A stretch of 55,928 bases of DNA from Pontibacter qinzhouensis (GCF_008017455.1 NZ_VRTY01000034.1:1-55928); one strand, 5' to 3'; positions 1 to 9,712 are shown, counted from the first letter of the stretch. The notes: generated by a model not told the origin, from the letters alone. A program made the numbers and translations.

Positions 1-2
1 TG

Positions 3-140
3 GAGATAAAGCTTTTTGTGCCAGGCAGCACCTTGTTCTCGCAAGAGAACGCTCCCTCTTTTGAGGCTGCCGCTGATGCCGCTGTGGATGCCATGCGCCG
101 TCAGCTTAAAAAGTTTAAAGAAAAACAACTGGCTCACTAA
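3..140 (+). CDS. hpf: Ribosome hibernation promoting factor, C-terminal part (HPF/RaiA family), cut by window start
   Basis: Only the last 45 codons are present; the frame is open to the left edge and ends with TAA at 138-140. The visible tail reads EIKLFVPGSTLFSQE, followed by an acidic/alanine segment and the basic end RRQLKKFKEKQLAH. This matches the end of short HPF/YfiA-type proteins, where a strand with a VPG turn is followed by a long helix ending in an RQLKKxKEK-like motif. Such proteins bind the 30S decoding region and inactivate ribosomes in stationary phase. No C-terminal dimerisation domain follows, so it would be the short form. A strong terminator lies 14 bp downstream. Identity rests on a short fragment. 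Confidence 0.7.
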   Translation, partial: EIKLFVPGSTLFSQENAPSFEAAADAAVDAMRRQLKKFKEKQLAH

Positions 141-153
141 TAGCCAAACTATC

Positions 154-206
154 CTATAGCATAAAAGAGGCTGCTCCGTGTTGGGACAGCCTCTTTTATG
201 CTATAG
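154..206 (+). terminator. Intrinsic terminator after the HPF gene
   Basis: A perfect 20-bp inverted repeat (154-173 and 187-206) with a 13-base loop. The core is AAAAGAGGCTG / CAGCCTCTTTT, giving an A-tract before and a T-tract after the GC stem, so it should work on both strands. Confidence 0.9.
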
Positions 207-286
207 GCATTTAGTGCCTGTAGCTACCTAGCAAATAGTATAATTCCGGGAAGAAAGGAGGTGACCTATAGAACTCTCTCTACATG

Positions 287-343
287 AATTATTCTAATGA
301 AATTGGCTCTCCAAAGAATTTTAGCTGCATTTTAGCCAAGGGT
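287..343 (+). repeat. 57-bp dispersed element, copy 1
   Basis: Begins AATTATTCTAATGAAA and ends GCCAAGGGT. With copy 2 it is the main content of the gene-free stretch 207-585, which is otherwise AT-rich with no coding signal. The + orientation is defined here as the AATTATTC end first. Confidence 0.85.
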
Positions 344-502
344 CTTGAAATAGTTGAGCTTTAAAGTCTTAACTATCTTTATTCTAAGCTTGTCTTATAC
401 CCCCTATTCATCTACATTTTTATTTTCTCCATCGTCAAATCTCCAGATTAACCATTCAATAATTTAACCATTCAGCAAACGGCAATTAGCAACCAGCAAT
501 CA

Positions 503-570
503 AATTATGCTAATGAAAAAGCCCTTCCAAAGCGAAAATCGTAGTTTTCTGCTTCGGAAGGGCCAAGGCT
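503..570 (+). repeat. 57-bp dispersed element, copy 2 (expanded to 68 bp)
   Basis: Begins AATTATGCTAATGAAAA and ends GGGCCAAGGCT. The centre holds a longer, perfectly pairing stem than in other copies and serves as the metK terminator. It is preceded by an AACCATT / AGCAACCAGCAATCAA tract that recurs next to several other copies. Confidence 0.85.
521..563 (-). terminator. metK terminator formed by a dispersed element
   Basis: Read on the minus strand, GCCCTTCCGAAGC pairs with GCTTTGGAAGGGC and is followed by TTTTTC. The hairpin begins 23 bp past the metK stop codon. It lies wholly inside element copy 2. Confidence 0.85.
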
Positions 571-585
571 TCAGATCAAGTTGCC

Positions 586-1839
586 TTACAACCTGAAAGC
601 TGCTTTAATTTTATCTACGTAATCGAGTTTCTCCCAGGTAAATAGCTCTACTTCTACTTCCTTCCTCTCGCCGTTAGCACCTTCGAACACCTTGGTCACT
701 GTTTCGTTTTTGCGGCCCATGTGGCCATAAGCTGCTGTTTCAGAATAAATAGGATTTCTGAGCTTCAGGCGTGTTTCAATACCATATGGAGTCATGTCGA
801 ACACCTCGCCAACCAATTTCGCGATTTCGCCATCTGAGAGATCGACTTTGGCTGTTCCGTAGGTATTTACATAAATTCCCATCGGGTCTTTTACACCTAT
901 GGCGTAAGACACCTGCACCAGCACCTCATCGGCTACACCAGCTGCCACCATGTTTTTGGCGATATGGCGTGTGGCATAAGCAGCAGAACGGTCTACTTTA
1001 GACGGGTCTTTGCCGGAGAAGGCACCACCACCGTGAGCACCTTTACCACCATAGGTATCTACAATAATTTTACGGCCGGTTAAGCCTGTGTCGCCGTGCG
1101 GACCGCCAATCACAAATTTACCGGTCGGGTTTATGTGGTACGTGATCTGGTCAGTAAAGAGTGCCTGCAGCTCTTCTTTCAACTGGCTCTTCACTCTCGG
1201 AATCAAGACCTCTACTATATCGCGCTGAATGCGTTGCTGCATGGCTTCTTCGGTATCAAAATCGTCGTGCTGTGTAGACACAACAATAGAGTCGATACGG
1301 ATGGGCCTGTGATCGTCGCTATACTCAATTGTTACCTGCGACTTGGCATCAGGACGAAGATAAGCGATCTGGGTAGCTTCACGACGAATGGCAGCCAGTT
1401 CTATAAGTATTTTATGCGCCAGGTCCAGCGCTAAAGGCATATAGTTATCTGTTTCGTTGGTAGCATACCCGAACATCATGCCCTGGTCACCTGCTCCCTG
1501 CTCCTGCTTGTTGATGCGATCCACGCCCTGGTTTATGTCGGCAGACTGCTCATGTATGGCCGACAGCACCCCGCAGGAGTTTGCCTCAAACATGTATTCA
1601 GATTTCGTATAGCCAATCTTCCTGATTACATCACGCGCAATACGCTGCACATCCAGGTAGGTTTTCGATTTTACCTCGCCCGCCAAAATTACCTGACCGG
1701 TGGTTACAAGGGTTTCACAAGCTACTTTGGAATCAGCGTCCCAAGCCAGAAAGTTATCAATCAGGGCATCCGATATCTGGTCAGCTACCTTATCAGGGTG
1801 TCCTTCTGAAACTGATTCAGAAGTGAATAAATATGGCAT
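586..1839 (-). CDS. metK: S-adenosylmethionine synthetase (methionine adenosyltransferase)
   Basis: Makes S-adenosylmethionine from ATP and methionine in the cytoplasm. The 417-residue product starts [17 protein letters not shown], which holds the methionine/ATP-binding GHPDK motif. It also contains [12 protein letters not shown], the phosphate-binding segment [18 protein letters not shown] and [18 protein letters not shown], all hallmarks of the family at normal length. The start is the ATG at 1839: an in-frame TTG six bases upstream would add only two residues, and the family begins [10 protein letters not shown]. Transcribed alone, with a terminator just downstream and a TAnnTTTG element upstream. 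No SAM riboswitch was recognised in its leader. Confidence 0.97.
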   Translation of the reverse strand: MPYLFTSESVSEGHPDKVADQISDALIDNFLAWDADSKVACETLVTTGQVILAGEVKSKTYLDVQRIARDVIRKIGYTKSEYMFEANSCGVLSAIHEQSADINQGVDRINKQEQGAGDQGMMFGYATNETDNYMPLALDLAHKILIELAAIRREATQIAYLRPDAKSQVTIEYSDDHRPIRIDSIVVSTQHDDFDTEEAMQQRIQRDIVEVLIPRVKSQLKEELQALFTDQITYHINPTGKFVIGGPHGDTGLTGRKIIVDTYGGKGAHGGGAFSGKDPSKVDRSAAYATRHIAKNMVAAGVADEVLVQVSYAIGVKDPMGIYVNTYGTAKVDLSDGEIAKLVGEVFDMTPYGIETRLKLRNPIYSETAAYGHMGRKNETVTKVFEGANGERKEVEVELFTWEKLDYVDKIKAAFRL

Positions 1840-1871
1840 TAGCAAATAAGATTAAGTACTGTTTTACAACT

Positions 1872-1905
1872 ATATCTTTCCAGATTTGAAAGATATACAA
1901 AGCTA
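1872..1905 (-). promoter_or_regulatory. metK promoter -7 element with a neighbouring inverted repeat
   Basis: On the minus strand TAGCTTTG (1905-1898) matches the Bacteroidota -7 consensus TAnnTTTG, about 60 bp before the metK ATG. Immediately downstream is a perfect 9-bp inverted repeat, ATATCTTTC (1872-1880) and GAAAGATAT (1888-1896), placed as an operator or leader hairpin would be. No good -33 box was found. Confidence 0.4.
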
Positions 1906-2133
1906 TAATAATTAATGCAGACTATAAACATTTTATAGTCATAGCTTTTCATAAATTCCTGCAAACACACCCAAATCCTTAAATTTGGCTGCTCCTGCCT
2001 GAGTTACAAGTTATTACAGAATGTCCCTTTGCCAACCTGAAAACCGAGCAAAGTGATGTGGCTGGTGGCTATAAACCTTTTTAGGCTATACACGTTTCAC
2101 CAACGATTATTCTACCATCTATATGATATTACC

Positions 2134-2949
2134 ATGAAACTAAAAATACTAATGTGCCTGCTTTTCTTATCGCAGGTGTACACGCTTCGGGCGCAAAACG
2201 ACTCGCCTTACCGAACCAGCTGGAAGGTAGATGCTCCTATTACAGCAGCTGGCATGGGCCTTAGCTACTACGGCTTAACCCTGATGCAGGCCAAAGATGG
2301 TTTAACAGAACAGCAGATAGGTGCGCTTCAGAAAAGCGATGTAAACAGCTTCGACAGGTTTTCGGCTGGTTGGGATTCGGAGCGGGCAAACTCTATCAGC
2401 GACATTCCGTTTTACACGTCGTTTGCCATGCCTTTTGTATGGGTTCTGAACGACAATATCCGGAACAATGCGGGGCAGGTGTTTGCGCTCTACGTAGAAA
2501 CGATGGCTGTAACTGGCACTCTCTTTACCATGACCAATGGCCTGAACCCACGTACCCGCCCCATGATCTACAGCCCCGATGTGGATATGGCAGAAAAGAT
2601 GCGAGCTAATTCCAGAAATTCTTTTTATGCCGGGCACACAGCTGCTTCTGCCAGTGCCGCCTTTTTCTTTGCCAAGGTATTCCACGATTTCAACCCCGAT
2701 TCGCCTGCCCGCCCATATGTGTGGGCTGCCGCTGCTGCCGTACCTGCCACAGTCGGGTACTTCAGGCTAAAAGCCGGCAAACACTTTTTGAGCGATAATC
2801 TTATTGGCTATACCATAGGTGCTGCAGCGGGTATACTGGTGCCACAGCTCCACAAGAAAACGAACAAGACAGGCTTGTCTATAGCGCCGGTCATGGGTAG
2901 CTTTATGGGCGCCCGCTACGACGGTGCCGCCCTTGGTTACAGGTTCTAA
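2134..2949 (+). CDS. Exported PAP2-superfamily phosphatase
   Basis: A 271-residue protein with an N-terminal signal peptide (MKLKILMCLLFLSQVYTLRAQ). It carries the three PAP2 phosphatase motifs in order: an Arg-Pro segment NPRTRPM, FYAGHTAAS (catalytic GH), and RLKAGKHFLSD (Arg, nucleophile His, Asp). Family members remove phosphate from lipid phosphates or undecaprenyl pyrophosphate outside the inner membrane; the substrate here is unknown. The start at 2134 is chosen because it begins a clean signal peptide. A longer reading from 2053 adds 27 residues with no signal character. Single-gene unit, convergent with the lipoprotein gene that follows. Confidence 0.85.
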   Translation: MKLKILMCLLFLSQVYTLRAQNDSPYRTSWKVDAPITAAGMGLSYYGLTLMQAKDGLTEQQIGALQKSDVNSFDRFSAGWDSERANSISDIPFYTSFAMPFVWVLNDNIRNNAGQVFALYVETMAVTGTLFTMTNGLNPRTRPMIYSPDVDMAEKMRANSRNSFYAGHTAASASAAFFFAKVFHDFNPDSPARPYVWAAAAAVPATVGYFRLKAGKHFLSDNLIGYTIGAAAGILVPQLHKKTNKTGLSIAPVMGSFMGARYDGAALGYRF

Positions 2950-3013
2950 CGGAGCAGCATGCAGCCTCACCTGGCCCGCTGCTACCCTCGACAGGTTTAG
3001 TAGCAAAAAGCTT

Positions 3014-3040
3014 TGGGAGGGCATTTTCATTAGAATAATT
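3014..3040 (-). repeat. 57-bp dispersed element, fragment
   Basis: Only the GGGAGGGCATTTTCATTAGAATAATT-type half remains, just after the PAP2 gene. The CCAAGGGT end is missing. Confidence 0.7.
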
Positions 3041-3073
3041 TGAGCGGGGACTATTGTGTATCGGCTTTTAAGC

Positions 3074-3110
3074 AAAAAAGAGGCTGCCCCATTGGAGCAG
3101 CCTCTTTTGT
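3074..3110. terminator. Bidirectional terminator between convergent genes
   Basis: AAAAAAGAGGCTGC and GCAGCCTCTTTTG form a stem with a short loop (CCCATTGGA), A-rich on one side and T-rich on the other. It sits between the PAP2 gene and the minus-strand SusCD operon. Confidence 0.85.
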
Positions 3111-3129
3111 TGATATGATAGGTTATGAA

Positions 3130-3654
3130 CTACTGTACTAGTCTTACTCTTACCTGCACAGGAATGATAGTTTCCCCGTTGTCAAGAGTTACTAGGAACA
3201 TAAAGGCAAGCTCACCACCTGATTTGATTAGCTTGTTGGCATCCGTTTTAGCAGCTTCACCAGTTTTAGCAGCAAATTCAGTCAGGTTAGTAGTAAACGT
3301 AGCTGTTGTACCGTTGCCCGGAATAACAGCAGTGTTATAGGCAGCAGTTGAACCAGTACCACCTACTACAGCGCTGTTTACAGAACCAGCGTTGATAGCA
3401 GTTGCACCTCCAACCACTTTCGTGATCTCTCTGATTGTTCTTCCACTGTTTTCCGGGATAGACATCGTAAATGTGATATCGCCACCAGAAGCTATGGAAT
3501 GTGTTATATACGGGTTAAAACCGTATGTTGTGGCACCCGGAAAAGTTACAGGTACTACAGGTCTGTTATCGCTATAGAAAGTACCATACTCCTTATCGCA
3601 TGACGAAAGGGTAACAGCACCTAGAAGAAAGAAAATGATTAATATGTTTTTCAT
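3130..3654 (-). CDS. Lipoprotein of the first SusCD operon, unknown function
   Basis: A 174-residue protein with an SPII signal (MKNILIIFFLLGAVTLSSC, lipid Cys19). It is rich in Gly, Ala, Thr and Val with alternating beta-strand pattern and ends in IPVQVRVRLVQ, suggesting an all-beta surface domain. It is the last gene of the operon, 25 bp after susD. Accessory lipoproteins in this position often sit on the outer surface and bind ligand beside SusC/SusD. No named domain was recognised, so a substrate-binding role is inference from position. Confidence 0.8.
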   Translation of the reverse strand: MKNILIIFFLLGAVTLSSCDKEYGTFYSDNRPVVPVTFPGATTYGFNPYITHSIASGGDITFTMSIPENSGRTIREITKVVGGATAINAGSVNSAVVGGTGSTAAYNTAVIPGNGTTATFTTNLTEFAAKTGEAAKTDANKLIKSGGELAFMFLVTLDNGETIIPVQVRVRLVQ

Positions 3655-3679
3655 CTTTTAGACAAGTTATAAGTTATGA

Positions 3680-5158
3680 TTAATTAACATCCCACCATAC
3701 AGGAACATTCGAGTACACATTGTTAGGGAAGTTAGGGTTACGGGCTACTTCCTGATCAATGTATTGAGCACGAACTGGTCTGGTTCCATCTATACCCACA
3801 GCATTTTGGTGAGGTGCTAATGTAGGATAACCTGTTCTTCTCCAGTCATTCCACTGCTCTAAGCCGTTACCGAACATAGAAATATATTTCTGTGTGATAA
3901 TCTGCTGAATTTGTTGCTCAGGCGTTCCGGCCAGTGTTACAACAGTTGGGTTAGCAGCGAAATAAGCATCTATAGCAGCAGGAGTTACACCGGCTGCAGT
4001 CATGGATGCACGGATACCTTCGGTGAACAACGCCTGGGCATCACCTGCTACGCCTAAGCGGATAACAGCTTCTGCCAATATAAAGGCACGCTGCCAGTTG
4101 GTTAACAGGCGCACAGGAGCAGAACCTGCAGCAGTTGACGGACCTGTTACATAGGTGTTGTACAACGATCTGTTTGCATAAACAGGGGCAGTACCTCCAA
4201 ACCCGTTATCAATGGTTACAAAAGAACCGGTAGGCTTGGTTACGAACAAGTCTAAACGTGGATCATTCAGACCTTGCAACAAGCTTACGAAACGTGTGCT
4301 GATCATCTGGTCGGTTCTGAAAGAAGAAACGTTGGTATAAGTATGGATAGGGTTCTGGCTACCTACCACGCTACCGAATTTAACAGCCAGGTTCTCATCG
4401 TTAGCTACGATATAGTTGTTTGCCTGAACCACAGCGTTAATTACATCTCTTGCTACAGCTGGCTCTACTACACTTATCTGCATGGCAAATTTAAGCAGCA
4501 ACGTATTCCCGGCTTTTTTCCAGTTAGCAAGTGTACCACCGTATACCAGGTCATCAGATCCGGGCCTTGTGGCACTGGCTTTGTCTAAATCGGCGATGCC
4601 TTCTCTTACTAAATCGAACAGGCTTTGAATTCCTTCCGCCTCGTTTCCTAAATAGATATCGCGCTGAGAGTCTAAGGCTGGCTGGGTGTTCTCCTCACCA
4701 AGCAAGGCTTCTGAGTAAGGCACATCACCCCAAACATCTGTCGCAATAGAAAAGGTATAAGCCTTCATTATTTTAGCAATACCAGTGTAAGCCGGTGAAT
4801 TAACGCGTTCTGCGGCATCAATCAGCTGCTGGTAATTTACCAAGGCTCCTCCGTAAAGTTCGAAACGCCACTGGTTGCCAAAGTCGGCTCCGTTGGTGTT
4901 GTAACGGTCGTAGGCAACCGGGCTACCTGCTACACCTGCCGTAACACTCATAATAGCGCTGGTGAACCTGTTCAGCTCGTTTGCGTTCGCAAAGGCAGAT
5001 CCCACTAAACCAGTAGGCAACAAAGTAGAGGGCGGTACTGCAAGTGGGTTGTTAGGTGTCTCGTTTATATCCAGGAAGTCATTGCAAGATACCAATGAGG
5101 CTGAAAGAGCGAGTGTTACCCCTAATACTATATGTTTCTTTATCAATGAAAATTTCAT
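3680..5158 (-). CDS. SusD/RagB-family outer-membrane nutrient-binding lipoprotein (first operon)
   Basis: 492 residues with an SPII signal ending LVSC (lipid Cys25), then NDFLDINETPNNP, the typical SusD start. The repeat-like helices and the segments WGDVPYSEAL, ANWKKAGNTLLLKFAMQI and NWQRAFILAEAVIRLG belong to the TPR-helical SusD fold, and EQQIQQIITQKYISMFGNG plus EQWNDWRRTGYPTL are near-C-terminal family signatures. It caps the SusC barrel and captures ligand at the cell surface. It starts 13 bp after susC ends, as expected for a co-transcribed pair. Substrate is not evident: no glycan-degrading enzyme lies nearby, and the relatives without such enzymes include peptide-binding RagB. Confidence 0.93.
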   Translation of the reverse strand: MKFSLIKKHIVLGVTLALSASLVSCNDFLDINETPNNPLAVPPSTLLPTGLVGSAFANANELNRFTSAIMSVTAGVAGSPVAYDRYNTNGADFGNQWRFELYGGALVNYQQLIDAAERVNSPAYTGIAKIMKAYTFSIATDVWGDVPYSEALLGEENTQPALDSQRDIYLGNEAEGIQSLFDLVREGIADLDKASATRPGSDDLVYGGTLANWKKAGNTLLLKFAMQISVVEPAVARDVINAVVQANNYIVANDENLAVKFGSVVGSQNPIHTYTNVSSFRTDQMISTRFVSLLQGLNDPRLDLFVTKPTGSFVTIDNGFGGTAPVYANRSLYNTYVTGPSTAAGSAPVRLLTNWQRAFILAEAVIRLGVAGDAQALFTEGIRASMTAAGVTPAAIDAYFAANPTVVTLAGTPEQQIQQIITQKYISMFGNGLEQWNDWRRTGYPTLAPHQNAVGIDGTRPVRAQYIDQEVARNPNFPNNVYSNVPVWWDVN

Positions 5159-5171
5159 ATAAGTCTTTTAA

Positions 5172-8100
5172 TTAAAATGTTACACGAAGGTTAATACCGT
5201 AGTTTCTTGTTGTTGGTATACCATTCATATCCATACCCTGGATGTTGCCGGCACCTTGTGTGTTGATCTCCGGATCAGAAGGGAAACCGGGAGCATACAG
5301 TAATAAGTTCCTGCCACTAACACCAAGCGAAACGCCACCGAAAGGAGTTCTGGAAATCAGGCTTGCCGGTAAAGCATAGTTTAACGCAACTTCTCTTAAT
5401 CTGTAGGCAGTAGCATCAAACACAGCTGCTTCAGAAGCAAGGCCACCTAAGTTAGTCCAGTAAGCTTGTGAAGAAACCTGGATGTTGTTCGGGCGGAAAG
5501 TTCCGTCGGCATTGGCAATAACGCCTGGCAAAATACGTGGTTGGTCACGATCAACACCTGTAACATCTGTCTGACCAGCCTGACGCATGTCTACCTGAGA
5601 GAAAGAATAGATCTGGCCACCTTTGTTGATATCAAATAAGGCAGACAGGCTAAGACCTTTGTAAGTAAAGGTGTTAGTAATACCCGCGATATAGTCTTTC
5701 TGTGGGTTAGAAATAACCTCACCAGCCACACCAGGCACAAATGCACCAGTTGCACCATTAACCAAAAGCTCTCCGGCATCGTTTCTGGCGTTAGCAGTAC
5801 CAATAATCACACCGTAAGGGTAACCTACTGCAATAGATGGAGCAATACCAATAAAGGAGTCACCAGTAATATTGGAGTTGTCAACACCTTCTGAAATAGA
5901 TATCACTTTGTTGCGGATGCGGGTAAAGTTTACCATAATATCCCATTCAAAGTCACTTGTTCTGATTGGCGTACCTGATAACTGTAGCTCAATACCTTTG
6001 TTTCTCATTTCACCAATATTAGTGGTTCTGGTGTCATAACCAGATGCGTTAGAGATAGCTACGTTAAATATCTGGTTTGTACTGGTTGAGTGGAAGTAAG
6101 TGAAGTCAACACCAATACGGTTGTTGAAGAAACCTAAGTTGAAACCACCTTCATATGAAGTCACAAATTCTGGTTTCAGGTTTGGTGACCCAATGCGGGA
6201 ACCGATTTGGAAACCCGGGATGTTACCACCTACTGCAAGTGGGAAAGAAACACTTGCTAAGTTATTCCCATATGTGGCCCTTGAAAAAACTGATTGCAAC
6301 TGGTATTCAGGAGCATCACGACCAACGCGTGCAGCATTGGCTCTAACTTTTGCGTAAGAAAGAATGTCTGACTCAAAATTAAATGCTTCTGTAGGCACAA
6401 AGCTCACGGCAGCAGAAGGGTAGAAATAGGCATTGTTACCAGCTGGCAAAGTAGAAGACTTATCTACACGTGCAGAAAGTTCTAAGAACAGGTAAGACTT
6501 ATAGTCTAAAGACAACTGACCGTAGTGGCCTAACAGTCTTCTTCTGAAGTTGTTCTCATAAGAACCTGTAAATACAGTACCGCTGCTTACGTTATCAAAT
6601 CCTCCCGGAACGGTTAAAGACTCGGCAATAACACCAGATTCTTTTCTAGATCGTTGGTTAATGTTTTGACCAAGTAATAAGCTGGCATTAAGACCTTCCG
6701 TAAAGATGTCGTTTTTACGGGCTGTAATCAGGAGGTCACCGTTTAATTCAGATCTTGTTCTCAAATCTTCGTCGATCTGACCTTGTGGTGCTCTGGCAGC
6801 GCCTATTCTTAGTACCTGACGTCTAGTGTCAGAATAAGTATCTGCAGTTACGCGGTAGGTCACGTTTAACCAGTCAGCTAAGTCGTAGCCTACAGAAAGG
6901 TTACCGAACACACGGTCAACGTTGCTTTCGAAGAACTCATTTTCTAAGCTCCAAAGCGGGTGGTTCTGAGTTGGAGCAAGAAAATAAATACTCCTTCCGG
7001 TTATATCATCGATATGATCCATGCCCATCAGGTTAAAGCTACGGGGCACACGCGTGATCTGACCGAAGGCACTACCACCGTTACCCATTGTTGCACCTTC
7101 CTGAGAAGTCTTTACATAAGTAATCGTACCGCCAACTTTAAGACCGTTGTTCAGTTTAGAGTTACCTCCTACCTGCACACTGTGTCTGTTGAAACCACTT
7201 TCACGCACTACACCTTCCTGCAAAGTACTGGAAAGCGCTGTAGAGAAGTTAGTATTTTCGTCACCACCAGCTATGTTGAGTGAGTTCATCAGGAACTTGC
7301 CTGTCTGGTAAAAGTCTTTGATGTTATCAGGGTACGCACGGTAAGGAACAGACTCGCCCCAAACAGTAGTTACATTATCGAAACCTGGTGTTCCAAAGCG
7401 TGGCCCCCAAGAGGCAGTAGAGTTGTTTACGTAGTTGTTCTGCGTTCCCTGGCCATACTCGTTCTGGAACTTTGGCAGGTAAGCTATGTTCTGGAAGTTA
7501 ACAGAAGAGTTGAAAGTAACCTCTGTTTTGCCTTTCATGCCTCTGCCGCTTTTGGTTGTAATAACAATTACACCGGCAGATGCTCTTGAACCGTAAAGCA
7601 CAGATGCAGCCGGTCCTTTCAGAATGTTGATAGACTCGATGCTCTCCGGGTTAATATCGGCAAGACGGTTAGATGGCTGAGAACCGAACAGGGTGTTCTG
7701 AGAGTTGTCTACATCGTTACTGAAGATGATACCATCTACTACGATAAGTGGTTGGTTGCTACCGTTAAAAGAAGTTATACCACGAATGTTGATGTTGGTA
7801 GAAGCACCCGGCGCACCTGATGCACCAGTAATGTTTACGCCAGCTACTTTGCCTTGCAGTGCGTTAAGCACGTTTGGCTCAGAACGCTGAGAAATTGCTT
7901 CACCCTGTACACTTTGTGTGGCGTAGCCAAGTGAACGAACGTCGCGCTCAATGCCTTGCGCTGTTACAACTACTTCGTTCAGCTGTTGTGCGTTTACAGC
8001 CAGTACTACATTAATGGTAGAAGAAGTGCCAACTGCACGCTCCACTGCCTGATAACCAATTGCACGGAAAACCAAAGTAGTATTCTCAGAAGGAACACTA

Positions 8101-8288
8101 ACAGAAAAATTTCCGTCGATGTCAGTGGCCGTACCGGTAGTGGTGCCCTTAACCTGAATGGAAACACCGGGGAGGCCTTGCCCCGTGGCCTGATCAGTTA
8201 CATTACCTGTAACCGTCCGCCCTTGTGCAAACGCTTGAACGACAAGCGCAAACACAAAAATGAAATTGAGTAGTATACTCTTCTTCAT
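5172..8288 (-). CDS. SusC/RagA-family TonB-linked outer-membrane transporter (first operon)
   Basis: 1038 residues. A signal peptide ends near AFAQG. A carboxypeptidase-regulatory-like domain follows (about 24-105; VTGNVTDQATGQGLPGVSI...). The plug domain (about 115-230) carries LNEVVVTAQGIERD and INILKGPAASVLYGSRA. The rest is a 22-strand type barrel ending YGINLRVTF with terminal Phe. It imports ligand across the outer membrane using TonB energy, with SusD as lid. First gene of the operon susC-susD-lipoprotein. Its N-terminal 110 residues are very similar to those of the second SusC here, suggesting paralogy. Confidence 0.95.
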   Translation of the reverse strand: MKKSILLNFIFVFALVVQAFAQGRTVTGNVTDQATGQGLPGVSIQVKGTTTGTATDIDGNFSVSVPSENTTLVFRAIGYQAVERAVGTSSTINVVLAVNAQQLNEVVVTAQGIERDVRSLGYATQSVQGEAISQRSEPNVLNALQGKVAGVNITGASGAPGASTNINIRGITSFNGSNQPLIVVDGIIFSNDVDNSQNTLFGSQPSNRLADINPESIESINILKGPAASVLYGSRASAGVIVITTKSGRGMKGKTEVTFNSSVNFQNIAYLPKFQNEYGQGTQNNYVNNSTASWGPRFGTPGFDNVTTVWGESVPYRAYPDNIKDFYQTGKFLMNSLNIAGGDENTNFSTALSSTLQEGVVRESGFNRHSVQVGGNSKLNNGLKVGGTITYVKTSQEGATMGNGGSAFGQITRVPRSFNLMGMDHIDDITGRSIYFLAPTQNHPLWSLENEFFESNVDRVFGNLSVGYDLADWLNVTYRVTADTYSDTRRQVLRIGAARAPQGQIDEDLRTRSELNGDLLITARKNDIFTEGLNASLLLGQNINQRSRKESGVIAESLTVPGGFDNVSSGTVFTGSYENNFRRRLLGHYGQLSLDYKSYLFLELSARVDKSSTLPAGNNAYFYPSAAVSFVPTEAFNFESDILSYAKVRANAARVGRDAPEYQLQSVFSRATYGNNLASVSFPLAVGGNIPGFQIGSRIGSPNLKPEFVTSYEGGFNLGFFNNRIGVDFTYFHSTSTNQIFNVAISNASGYDTRTTNIGEMRNKGIELQLSGTPIRTSDFEWDIMVNFTRIRNKVISISEGVDNSNITGDSFIGIAPSIAVGYPYGVIIGTANARNDAGELLVNGATGAFVPGVAGEVISNPQKDYIAGITNTFTYKGLSLSALFDINKGGQIYSFSQVDMRQAGQTDVTGVDRDQPRILPGVIANADGTFRPNNIQVSSQAYWTNLGGLASEAAVFDATAYRLREVALNYALPASLISRTPFGGVSLGVSGRNLLLYAPGFPSDPEINTQGAGNIQGMDMNGIPTTRNYGINLRVTF

Positions 8289-8338
8289 ACTTGAGTTGTT
8301 TAGATTGTAAAATGTTTAAGATAGGATAGTTTATTTTT

Positions 8339-8346
8339 CAAATATA
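8339..8346 (-). promoter_or_regulatory. Possible -7 element of the first SusCD operon
   Basis: On the minus strand TATATTTG matches TAnnTTTG, 51 bp before the susC ATG. A short motif in AT-rich DNA with no clear -33 box. Confidence 0.35.
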
Positions 8347-9712
8347 TAAAGCATTAACCAATTTAAAAACTTATTAATAATTTTTTTGTCACGGACTGAA
8401 AATTCAAAAATTTTCAATAACAAATGTTAATTTTTAAGCAATCCGCAAATAACAAACGTTAGTTATTTAAAATTTTACTCAAGTTTTCTATAATTTTAAA
8501 CTGAACTAAAAAGGCCACATGTACAGCATTTCTACTAAAACACAAACTACTTCTGCCACTGAAACATAAGACATTGATTATCAGAACTAACCCTTGCAAC
8601 TAAAAATAAAAAAAATCTGATACAATTGGAAGCAGCAGTGTAGCAATAATCAAAATTTAACAACTGTTAGCTATACACTTCAAGTATATATAATAAATTC
8701 TATATCGAATACTATTATAGATGAAACAGACTTTGTATAAAGCCTTATCCAAAATTGGATTAAAAGGCCAAGCTACTGGAACTCTGATTTCCTATAGAGC
8801 GGTACTTCGGCCTAACACAATCTTAGCTTATAAGTTTACATTTGTCTTTTTCCTCAACAATTTGGTTCCACCAGCAAGGGCCAATTGGTAATATAGATCT
8901 GAGCCTGCATTTCGAGAAGCTTTGCCCCAAGCTATACGCACTACAGTTCTAAAGTGGAAGTTGTTTTAGCATGTAACATTTTCAGATCAGCTATATTTAA
9001 CCGGACTCCTGCCGCAAGTTTTGAACTCGCAGCAGAGATGTAGTTATTTTTCAGCAAAACACATATGTAATCTCCTTCATATGTTATACACTCAAATTAT
9101 TTGAATGAAAACAGCCTTCAAAAGAGTTCTCATCAGAATTTTGCCAAGGGTTGTGGATCATCCATAAGTATGCAGGCAATTAACAAAGGCCAGGTAAAAG
9201 CTAATTCAGAACTGGATTTACAGCAGCTCCTCCACAGCGACATTCTAATAACAAGAGGCTTTAATTAATATCAGTTTTATACCAAGGCTTCAGAACTGCA
9301 AAGGTATTCCGCATACCCGTTGTTACACATAACCAGCTTGTGCTGAATCTGCGGCATTTGACTCTTACCTGCCAGAGAGTGGCGGGGCAGGTTACAAGCC
9401 TGCATGGGGCTTTCTAGCCTGTACACAAGCTACCTTTACAGAGTTCCTCCTGAATAATAACAAGTTGCCCTCCTCCTGCGAAAGGCTACTAACAACGATT
9501 GATTATTTTTATCAGGTACCGGGCATACAACTTTTTGCAGTATCGGCATTATTCTGTAAGCCGGCAGCTAGTCCAGACAGAACCCCATTTGTACGGCCTT
9601 GCAGGCAGTGCTGAAGTTCAAGTCAGGTAATTAGAGAACGGAAAAGTATATGGTACATTTGAATTTTTAAATTAGTGGAGCACTAACACTGCTGACACAC
9701 TGCCTTTCCAGC
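8347..9712. other. Long gene-free region between the two SusCD operons
   Basis: About 1.4 kb, AT-rich near susC and more mixed toward 9.7 kb. No open frame with coding character was found on either strand and no tRNA fold was seen. The only recognised items are element copy 3 (9095-9151) and the terminator of the second operon. It may hold a long leader or a small RNA for the first operon, but nothing proves this. Confidence 0.5.
9095..9151 (+). repeat. 57-bp dispersed element, copy 3
   Basis: Begins AATTATTTGAATGAAAA and ends TTTTGCCAAGGGT, exactly 57 bp. The centre GCCTTCAAAAGAG is a weakened stem. Confidence 0.85.

Noticed and set aside
1840..2050. SAM riboswitch upstream of metK
   Set aside because: The leader lacks a recognisable SAM aptamer core; only a 9-bp inverted repeat and a -7 box are visible.
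2053..2133. Longer N-terminus for the PAP2 phosphatase
   Set aside because: The added 27 residues precede a clean signal peptide that starts at 2134.
8735..8800. Another 57-bp element copy
   Set aside because: It has AAAGCCTTATCC and GGCCAAGCT at about the right spacing, but neither conserved end matches well enough.
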